DNA of 39,867 bases from Acholeplasmatales bacterium (lineage in GTDB: Bacteria; Bacillota_I; Bacilli_A; Acholeplasmatales; Anaeroplasmataceae): NCBI GenBank assembly GCA_017454375.1, contig JAFTDB010000023.1, forward strand, positions 1 to 39,867. Direction: 5' to 3'. Under the pieces are notes generated by a model that worked only from the letters and a program-made list of their open reading frames with translations, was not told the origin of the DNA and ran no database searches. This document shows positions 33,920-39,867 of this stretch, in pieces. Numbering within the stretch: the stretch's first letter is position 1; every line of letters starts with the position of its first letter. Position numbers and translations under genes: made by a program.

Positions 33920-36005
33920 ATTTGAAGCTTATATTGACTCTTTTAAAGAGATTACAATATTAATTGATAGATCATTAGATAAAGATAAAAAACAATTTTA
34001 TTTAGTAGATAAGGGAATTAAATTCGAGCTTGAAATAATCGATGCTAAAGACGAATTCTCTTTCATTAAATATGTTGTAAAGTTTTTACCTTTTATCGAA
34101 TTGCATAAGGATTATGAGGTATTTGATGAGGATGGTAATTCATCAATCCTTCATAGTGGTGGTGTAGTTAGAACTGTAGAGTTTGAGAATATGTTTAGAT
34201 ATTTAGGACCACTTGGTGTTGAATATCATCATAAGAGATCATTCTTTAGAATCTGGTCACCAGTAGCTAAGGAAATAGAAGTTGAGCTAGTTACTGGTAA
34301 GATGATTCAACGTATTCCACTTAACTATATTGAAAAAGGCTTATGGGAAGCAGAGGTAAATGGTGACTTAGAAGGATATAAATACATTTACTATGTTAGA
34401 GTAAATGGTAAGTTTCATCGTATTAATGACCCATACGCTATAGCTTCATCAGCTAATGGTGAATATAACTACGTTGTAAACGAAAATAGATTTTATAGAA
34501 TGAAGAATCCAAAGCCTGAATTTAGTGGTAGATACACTGATGCAATCATTTATGAAGCATCAGTTCGTGACTTCACATGTACTCGTGATGATGATAAGCG
34601 TGGTACTTATTTAGGTATGATTGATGATACAGTAGATTCTATTGGTGAAGCACATGGACTTGATTATATTAAATCACTTGGTGTTACACACGTACAGCTA
34701 ATGCCTGTCTTTGATTTTGGCGATGTTGATGATTTAAACAAGGATGAAAAATATAACTGGGGCTATAACCCTGAACAATATATGGTTCCTTCTGGATGGT
34801 ATTCAAAGGATCCTGAATCACCATATTTAAGAATAAATGAGCTATTAAAGCTAATTGATGAAATCCATGGTCGCGGAATGAGAGTAACACTAGATGTTGT
34901 CTTCAACCACGTATTTAGAGTTAAAGAATTCCCATTTGAGAATTTAGTTCCAGGCTACTTCTTTAGAATGGATATGGATGGTAATTTCAATAATGCCAGT
35001 GGCTGTGGTAATGTTATTGCCTCTGAAAAATTTATGGCTTCACGTTTCATAACTGATGCCTTAATCTATGGTATGGAGGTTTATAACCTAGACGGTTATC
35101 GTTTTGATTTAATGGGCCTACTTGATATTGGCACAATGAATCATGCAAGAAAGAGACTTCTTCAAATCGATGATAAGATGATGGTATATGGTGAAGGCTG
35201 GGATATGGCTAACCCACTACCTGATGAGCTTAGACCTCATATGTACAACCATAAGATGGTACCTGGCTATGCATTTTTTAATGATAGATTTAGAGATACA
35301 TTAAAGGGCAGCAACTGGGGTAAAAACGGAGGCTTCTGTTTCGGTGGAGAAAGAAACAGCTTCGATTTGTCTAATCTATTTATGGGCTCATGTGTAGAAT
35401 GCTTTAAGTTTGATGAACCAGACCAAACAATCAATTATGTTGAATGTCATGATAACTATACATTCTATGATTATGGTAAATACGTACTTGAGCTAAGTGA
35501 TGAAGAAATAAAGGATGCGGCTGTATTAGCATTAAGCTATGTTGTGTTATCTTTAGGTGTTCCTTTTATTCATGCAGGTCAGGAATTCTTAAGAACTAAA
35601 ATGGGAATTGAAAATTCTTATTCATCTAAAGATGCAATAAATAGAATTGATTATTCAAGAAGAAATAAATATAAAGACGTTGTAGATACATTAAGAGACT
35701 TAATATCTATTCGTAAGGAATATAAAGCATTTAGAATTGATGATGAAAAACTTATCGAAAAGAAGGTACATAAGCTTGAAGGATTAACTAAGCACAATAC
35801 AATCGGTATGTTGATTGAAGAAGATGATTGTAATTTGATTGTTGTTATCCAAGGAGACAATAAAGAAACAAAGGTTAACCTAAGTGATTGTAAACTAATT
35901 TTTGATGGTCATCATAAATGTGATGAGGCTTTAGAGGCTGGATATACAGTTAATAAACCAGGTCTTTATATCATTAGAAAGGAGATGAAAAAATGGAACT
36001 TATAG
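33909..36005 (+). CDS. pulA: Type I pullulanase (GH13), glycogen/starch debranching
   Basis: A 698-aa cytoplasmic enzyme hydrolysing alpha-1,6 branches of glycogen or maltodextrin. An N-terminal extra domain (1-105) is followed by a CBM48-like domain (about 110-190, FRIWSPVAKEIEVELV). The catalytic barrel carries the pullulanase type I signature YNWGYNP at 282-288, nucleophile Asp400 in DGYRFDLMG, acid/base Glu429 in YGEGWD, and Asp515 in VECHDN. There is no signal peptide, in contrast with secreted pullulanases. The size and plan match Bacillus AmyX. It overlaps cca upstream and yhaM downstream by 11 and 13 bases. No other glycogen genes are adjacent. Confidence 0.93.
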   Translation: MKSKFEAYIDSFKEITILIDRSLDKDKKQFYLVDKGIKFELEIIDAKDEFSFIKYVVKFLPFIELHKDYEVFDEDGNSSILHSGGVVRTVEFENMFRYLGPLGVEYHHKRSFFRIWSPVAKEIEVELVTGKMIQRIPLNYIEKGLWEAEVNGDLEGYKYIYYVRVNGKFHRINDPYAIASSANGEYNYVVNENRFYRMKNPKPEFSGRYTDAIIYEASVRDFTCTRDDDKRGTYLGMIDDTVDSIGEAHGLDYIKSLGVTHVQLMPVFDFGDVDDLNKDEKYNWGYNPEQYMVPSGWYSKDPESPYLRINELLKLIDEIHGRGMRVTLDVVFNHVFRVKEFPFENLVPGYFFRMDMDGNFNNASGCGNVIASEKFMASRFITDALIYGMEVYNLDGYRFDLMGLLDIGTMNHARKRLLQIDDKMMVYGEGWDMANPLPDELRPHMYNHKMVPGYAFFNDRFRDTLKGSNWGKNGGFCFGGERNSFDLSNLFMGSCVECFKFDEPDQTINYVECHDNYTFYDYGKYVLELSDEEIKDAAVLALSYVVLSLGVPFIHAGQEFLRTKMGIENSYSSKDAINRIDYSRRNKYKDVVDTLRDLISIRKEYKAFRIDDEKLIEKKVHKLEGLTKHNTIGMLIEEDDCNLIVVIQGDNKETKVNLSDCKLIFDGHHKCDEALEAGYTVNKPGLYIIRKEMKKWNL

Positions 36006-36877
36006 CAGAAGTAAAAAGTGTATCTAAGTCTGATGGTATACTTAACTATATAGTTTCAAATGAGGGTGGCGAAATATTCAATTTAAAGATTCATCCAAAT
36101 GATGGGATGGATATTCAAATTGGTAAAATATATAAATTTGATTGTTCTGTTAAGCAAGGCGAAAGAACAAGCTATTGGATTTTAAAGGCTAAGGATGTCT
36201 TAGAATTCGAATTAAAGCAAAGAGATGAGTATTTAAGAAAATTTTATAAGTCATCTGTAATCTCTATTGAGGATGAAGAAAAGGAAATCAATAAATACAT
36301 TTCTAAGCTTGATAATAAAATTGTTAAGGAATTAACAGTTAAGCTTATTGATAAGTATCGTGATAGATTCTTCACATATCCTGCGGCAGCTAAGATGCAT
36401 CATGCCTATATTGGTGGTCTTGCATACCATTCAATTGGAATGCTACATCTAGCAGATGGATTTATTGAGAATTATCCATATTTAGATAAGAATTATGTTT
36501 ATGCAGGAATAATGCTTCATGATATCGGTAAATCTATTGAGCTATCTGGACCAGCTAATGCTGAATATACACTAGAGGGTCAATTAATTGGTCATTTAGT
36601 TATTGGCGCAATCGAAATTGAAAAGGTGGCAATGGAGCTAGGATATCAAAATACAAAAGAAGTATTACTTTTAAAGCATATGTTAATATCTCATCATGGT
36701 CTACCACAATTTGGTAGTGCCAAGAAGCCATTAACACCTGAAGCTTTAGTATTATGGTATATTGATACTATTGATTCTAAGTTCAGAGTATTAGGCGAAG
36801 AGCTTGAGAAAACTGAAAGTGGTTCTTATACTGAAAGTATAGGAGTTATAGATAAAGCTAAAATATATAAGCCATAA
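35993..36877 (+). CDS. yhaM: 3'-5' exoribonuclease YhaM
   Basis: A 294-aa protein with the YhaM layout: an N-terminal OB-fold nucleic-acid-binding domain (about 1-80) and a C-terminal HD domain with HHAYIGGLAYHSIGML, His176-Asp177 in IMLHDIGK and LISHHGLPQFGS. YhaM trims RNA and single-stranded DNA from the 3' end with Mn2+. AAAGGAGATG precedes the ATG, which lies inside the pullulanase gene. An HD-domain gene follows 31 bases later. Function is well supported by family and length. Confidence 0.92.
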   Translation: MELIAEVKSVSKSDGILNYIVSNEGGEIFNLKIHPNDGMDIQIGKIYKFDCSVKQGERTSYWILKAKDVLEFELKQRDEYLRKFYKSSVISIEDEEKEINKYISKLDNKIVKELTVKLIDKYRDRFFTYPAAAKMHHAYIGGLAYHSIGMLHLADGFIENYPYLDKNYVYAGIMLHDIGKSIELSGPANAEYTLEGQLIGHLVIGAIEIEKVAMELGYQNTKEVLLLKHMLISHHGLPQFGSAKKPLTPEALVLWYIDTIDSKFRVLGEELEKTESGSYTESIGVIDKAKIYKP

Positions 36878-36908
36878 GATAATTATTTAGGGAATGGGGT
36901 TTTTTGTT

Positions 36909-37529
36909 ATGGACTATAAAAAGATGCTAGAATTTGTAAGAAAGACTTTAAGTGATAATGATGCGATTAAATCAAGGAATGTGCATCATCAATTTAGAGA
37001 TAGAGCAAAGCACTCATATCGTATCTATAAGTGGGTAGAAAGATTATCACCTGATTTTCCAGATGCTGATTTAGATGTTGCCAAGACAGCAGCTATTTTT
37101 CATGATGTCGGTTATTCAAAGGGCAAAAAGGATCATGCATTATACAGTGCTCTAATATTTGAAAAATATGCTAAGGAAAACAAATTTGATAGTGATTTTA
37201 CAAATAAGGTCCTATACATTATTGAAAACCACTCTAATAAGGAATTATTAAAAACATCAAATAATAAAGAGCTTATATTAGTCTTGGAGGCTGACTTACT
37301 TGATGAGGAGGGTGCTATGGGTCTTATGTGGGATTTAATGGCTGCCGGAAGTAAGGGAGTAGAAGCATATGAGGATGGAATGGAGGAATTATATATTCAT
37401 TCACTTCATATACTAGATCAAGATTTTATGGTTACTCCAATTGCCAAGAAATATTGGAATGAAAAGAAAAAACTTGTAAAAGATTATTTAGATCAAATTA
37501 AAGAAGATTTATTCATAGAGGAAAATTAA
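36909..37529 (+). CDS. HD-domain phosphohydrolase, function unknown
   Basis: A 206-aa protein with a compact HD domain: HSYRIYKWVERL, then AAIFHDVGYSKGKKDHALYSA with His65-Asp66 and a later IIENHSNKE and LEADLLDEEG. These give the metal ligands H...HD...H...D. HD proteins of this size hydrolyse nucleotides or phosphoesters; which one is not predictable here. ATG 36909 has GGGG at nine bases; an in-frame ATG at 36894 lacks a suitable site. Its stop overlaps the trmFO start by one base. Cotranscription with yhaM and trmFO is likely. Confidence 0.8.
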   Translation: MDYKKMLEFVRKTLSDNDAIKSRNVHHQFRDRAKHSYRIYKWVERLSPDFPDADLDVAKTAAIFHDVGYSKGKKDHALYSALIFEKYAKENKFDSDFTNKVLYIIENHSNKELLKTSNNKELILVLEADLLDEEGAMGLMWDLMAAGSKGVEAYEDGMEELYIHSLHILDQDFMVTPIAKKYWNEKKKLVKDYLDQIKEDLFIEEN

Positions 37530-38821
37530 TGAAGGTTAAAATTATTGGCGCTGGTCTTGCAGGATGTGAGGCTGCGTGGTATTTAGCTAAAAAAGGATAT
37601 GAAGTAGAGCTATATGATATGAAGCCTATTAAGCGTAGCCCTGCCCATTCAACAGATAATTTTGCAGAGCTAGTATGCTCAAATAGCTTAAAAAATGATT
37701 CACTAACAAATGCGTGTGGCCTATTAAAGCTTGAAATGGAAAAGCTTGGCTCAATTGTTATGGAATCTGCCAAGCTATCAAGAGTAGAGGCAGGTAGCTG
37801 TTTAGCTGTTGATAGAACATTATTTAGCGAATACATTACTAAGAAAATTAAATCACTTCCTAATGTTAAATTCATTAGTGAAGAGGTAAAGGAAATTGAC
37901 CCTAATATTCCAACCATTATCGCAACTGGACCACTAACAAGTGATCCTCTTTGTGATGCCATAAAGAACTTCTTTGGAATGGATGATTTCTATTTTTTTG
38001 ATGCACAAGCACCAATCATTTATGCTGACTCTGTTGATTATGATAAGGTATATTTAAAGAGCCGTTATGATAAGGGTGAGGCAGCATATTATAATTGCCC
38101 ATTTACAAAAGAAGAATTTGAAATATTTTATCATGAGCTTGTTAATGCTGAAGCACATGATTTTAAAGATTTTGAAATCAATGTTTTTGAAGGCTGTATG
38201 CCAATAGAGATTATGGCAAAGCGTGGAGAAAAGACATTAACATTTGGACCACTAAAGCCAGTAGGTCTTAGAAAGCCTAATGGTGAATCTCCATACGCTG
38301 TTGTACAGTTACGCTTTGATGATGCCTCAAAAACTATGTTTAATTTAGTAGGATTTCAAACACATCTAGATTTCCCAGAACAAAAAAGAGTATTTAGATT
38401 AATACCAGGCCTTGAGAAAGCTAGATTTGTAAAGTATGGTCGTATGCATAAAAATACATTTATCAATGCACCAAAGATCTTGAAGCCTACATATCAATGT
38501 AAGGATTACGACAATATTTTTATTGCTGGTCAATTATCAGGTGTTGAGGGCTATATTGAATCTGCATCATCTGGTATTTATGCTGCAATAAATATGGATA
38601 GATATTTACAAGGTAAGGATCCATTAATCTTATCTAGAAAGACAATAATGGGTTCATTATCACTTTATATTACTGATCCTAATATAAAAGAATTCCAACC
38701 AATGAATGCCAACTTTGGCATTTTAGAGGATTTGGATGTTGCTCATAAGAAAGTAGATAGAAAAGAGCTTTATAGTAAAAGAGCAATTGAAGCATTTGAT
38801 GAGGAGATTAAATGCCTATGA
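37529..38821 (+). CDS. trmFO: tRNA m5U54 methyltransferase TrmFO (folate/FAD)
   Basis: A 430-aa enzyme methylating U54 in the T-loop of tRNA with methylenetetrahydrofolate and FAD. The Rossmann FAD motif GAGLAGCEAAWYLAKKG is at 7-23. Conserved Cys50 lies in LVCSNSLKND, and another Cys in FEGCMPIE. Family blocks SPAHSTDNFAELVCSN, FFDAQAPIIYADSVDYDKVY, and TFGPLKPVGLRKP are followed by AGQLSGVEGYIESASSG. The stop is TGA, overlapping xerC by 10 bases. trmFO-xerC is a conserved Bacillota pair, in Bacillus subtilis followed by clpQ, clpY and codY, which do not follow here. Confidence 0.97.
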   Translation: MKVKIIGAGLAGCEAAWYLAKKGYEVELYDMKPIKRSPAHSTDNFAELVCSNSLKNDSLTNACGLLKLEMEKLGSIVMESAKLSRVEAGSCLAVDRTLFSEYITKKIKSLPNVKFISEEVKEIDPNIPTIIATGPLTSDPLCDAIKNFFGMDDFYFFDAQAPIIYADSVDYDKVYLKSRYDKGEAAYYNCPFTKEEFEIFYHELVNAEAHDFKDFEINVFEGCMPIEIMAKRGEKTLTFGPLKPVGLRKPNGESPYAVVQLRFDDASKTMFNLVGFQTHLDFPEQKRVFRLIPGLEKARFVKYGRMHKNTFINAPKILKPTYQCKDYDNIFIAGQLSGVEGYIESASSGIYAAINMDRYLQGKDPLILSRKTIMGSLSLYITDPNIKEFQPMNANFGILEDLDVAHKKVDRKELYSKRAIEAFDEEIKCL

Positions 38822-39747
38822 CAGATTTAGAAGCTTTAGAGGATTTCATATCTTATTTAGAAAACAACAAATCTTATTCAGAAAATACTATTGAAGCATA
38901 TAAAAGAGATATTCTAGAATTTAAAGATTTCTTGCATAATGAGCATATGGCTAAGGATTTACTTCATATTAGAAATAAAGATACAGCCAAATATTATGTT
39001 TCATATTTAGGTGATTCTAATTTAGAGACATCATCTATTCATCGTAAGATATCATCTTTAAATAGCTTCTATAATTATCTTTTGAAGGATGAAATAATCA
39101 AAGATAATTTCTTTGAAGGAGTAGAAACTCCTAAGATGCCAAAGAGATTGCCTAAGACATTAAAGGATTCTGAAATTATGATGTTATTCGAGGCTTGTGA
39201 TTTAGAGACAAAGCTTGGATATCGTAATTACTGTATTTTGGGATGCCTATATGGCTGTGGTATGCGTGTAAGTGAGCTATGTAATCTACAAATCAAGGAT
39301 ATTGATTTTGTTGATCGTATAATTACACTTCATGGTAAAGGCTCTAAGGATAGAAGAGTTGTTATGTATCCTGAGCTTGCTGAATCTTTAAAGCATTATA
39401 TTTCAACCTATAGACTTGATATTTTATATGTATCAAAAGATTATGAAAATAGATATGTATTTTTAAATAAGAATGGTAAGGAGCTTTCTCGTGTTGGAGT
39501 TAGAAAAATCCTTGAAGGCTTAGTCGAAGATTGTGGAGAAATGTTTCATATTTCACCACATATGCTTAGACATAATTTCGCAACTGCGATGTTAAATGGT
39601 GGTGCTGATCTACGTACTGTTCAGGAGCTACTTGGACATGAATCATTATCCACTACTCAAATATATACACATATCAGTTATGAGAAAATGAAAGAAAGCT
39701 ATGACAAAGCATTCCCTAGGGCAAATGCTAGAAAGGATAAGAAATGA
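38812..39747 (+). CDS. xerC: Tyrosine recombinase XerC/XerD family
   Basis: A 311-aa site-specific recombinase that resolves chromosome dimers at dif. The N-terminal SAM-like core-binding domain covers 5-95 (SYSENTIEAYKRDILEFKDFL). The catalytic set is complete: Arg152 (GMRVSELCNL), Lys176 (GKGSKDRRV), His250 and Arg253 (HMLRHNFAT), His276 (LLGHESLSTTQ), Tyr285 (YTH). GAGGAG lies 5 bases before ATG 38812; ATG 38818 is an alternative. Position after trmFO supports the housekeeping role rather than a mobile-element integrase. C versus D is uncertain. The stop TGA overlaps the next start (ATGA). Confidence 0.92.
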   Translation: MPMTDLEALEDFISYLENNKSYSENTIEAYKRDILEFKDFLHNEHMAKDLLHIRNKDTAKYYVSYLGDSNLETSSIHRKISSLNSFYNYLLKDEIIKDNFFEGVETPKMPKRLPKTLKDSEIMMLFEACDLETKLGYRNYCILGCLYGCGMRVSELCNLQIKDIDFVDRIITLHGKGSKDRRVVMYPELAESLKHYISTYRLDILYVSKDYENRYVFLNKNGKELSRVGVRKILEGLVEDCGEMFHISPHMLRHNFATAMLNGGADLRTVQELLGHESLSTTQIYTHISYEKMKESYDKAFPRANARKDKK

Positions 39748-39867
39748 AAAAGAAATTATTATGCTTATTCTTAGCAGGTTTAGCAGTATTAACAGTAAGT
39801 AGCTGTAACCTACTTGTTAATCCGTTTGTTACTACAACAGCTACTACAACAACTACTACAACGACAA
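39744..39867 (+). CDS. Lipoprotein with Thr-rich linker, 3' end missing
   Basis: Starts at ATG 39744 overlapping the xerC stop (ATGA), with AAAGGA ten bases upstream, and runs off the window after 41 codons. The signal peptide MKKKLLCLFLAGLAVLTVSSC has lipobox VSSC; after the Cys comes NLLVNPFV, then a tract of almost only Thr codons. The start resembles the other two lipoproteins in the window. The functional domain lies outside, so the role is unknown. Confidence 0.8.
   Translation, partial: MKKKLLCLFLAGLAVLTVSSCNLLVNPFVTTTATTTTTTTT

Noticed and set aside
38812..39747. Tyrosine recombinase as a mobile-element integrase
   Set aside because: It follows trmFO as in Bacillota chromosomes, has XerC length, and no att repeats or phage genes accompany it.
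1..39867. CRISPR arrays, tRNA or rRNA genes and insertion sequences
   Set aside because: No spaced direct repeats, cloverleaf or rRNA sequence, transposase or terminal repeats were seen in the short intergenic gaps.

Overview
The window is AT-rich, gene-dense DNA from a low-GC Gram-positive bacterium (Bacillota). Short intergenic gaps, AGGAGG-type ribosome binding sites, TANAAT -10 boxes with upstream TG, U-tailed hairpin terminators and the gene content all point there: FakA (YloV), DnaD, YhaM, the trmFO-xerC pair and a reverse rubrerythrin. The standard genetic code applies: UGA ends three genes (tcdA, trmFO, xerC) and Trp is UGG. The fused ABC-FtsX exporters, InlB-type repeats and Thr-rich lipoproteins suggest a host- or gut-associated Bacilli/Erysipelotrichia/RF39-like lineage. 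That placement is inference. No rRNA, tRNA, CRISPR array, insertion sequence or prophage was seen.

Layout: 1-4470 is a stress/metal block, with the 3' part of dnaK, then dnaJ and two tandem CobW-family (COG0523) GTPases; the first GTPase carries a long His/Asp/Cys repeat. 4482-9104 holds two adjacent ABC-FtsX fusion exporters. 9103-14760 holds a SpoU methyltransferase (minus strand), a substrate-binding lipoprotein with its permease but no ATPase, a MATE pump and an M32 carboxypeptidase. 14790-16841 (minus) is a large lipoprotein with InlB-type repeats and a pectate-lyase-like beta-helix. 16921-21187 holds tcdA, a membrane-anchored protein with a PSP1/RicT-like domain, a cytoplasmic InlB_B-like protein with an unrecognised C-terminal domain, and a separately promoted Sel1-repeat protein.

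21202-28005 is a housekeeping run: fakA, recG, plsX, rnc, dnaD, nth. It resembles the Bacillus subtilis yloV-recG-plsX-rnc order without fapR, fabD, fabG and acpP. FakA and PlsX together suggest use of exogenous fatty acids. hslO (minus) and a SWIM-SNF2 helicase diverge from a palindrome-bearing intergenic region. A reverse rubrerythrin follows, then an overlapping chain: cca, type I pullulanase, yhaM, an HD-domain gene, trmFO, xerC and a lipoprotein cut by the window end.

The most novel parts are the tcdA-linked cluster of uncharacterised cytoplasmic and membrane proteins, the dnaJ-linked CobW pair with its metal-binding repeat, and several palindromes at promoters. No complete, recognisable new defence or mobile system is present. 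No gap exceeds about 235 bases without a gene; the longest (21098-21329) holds a terminator, a strong promoter and two leader hairpins.
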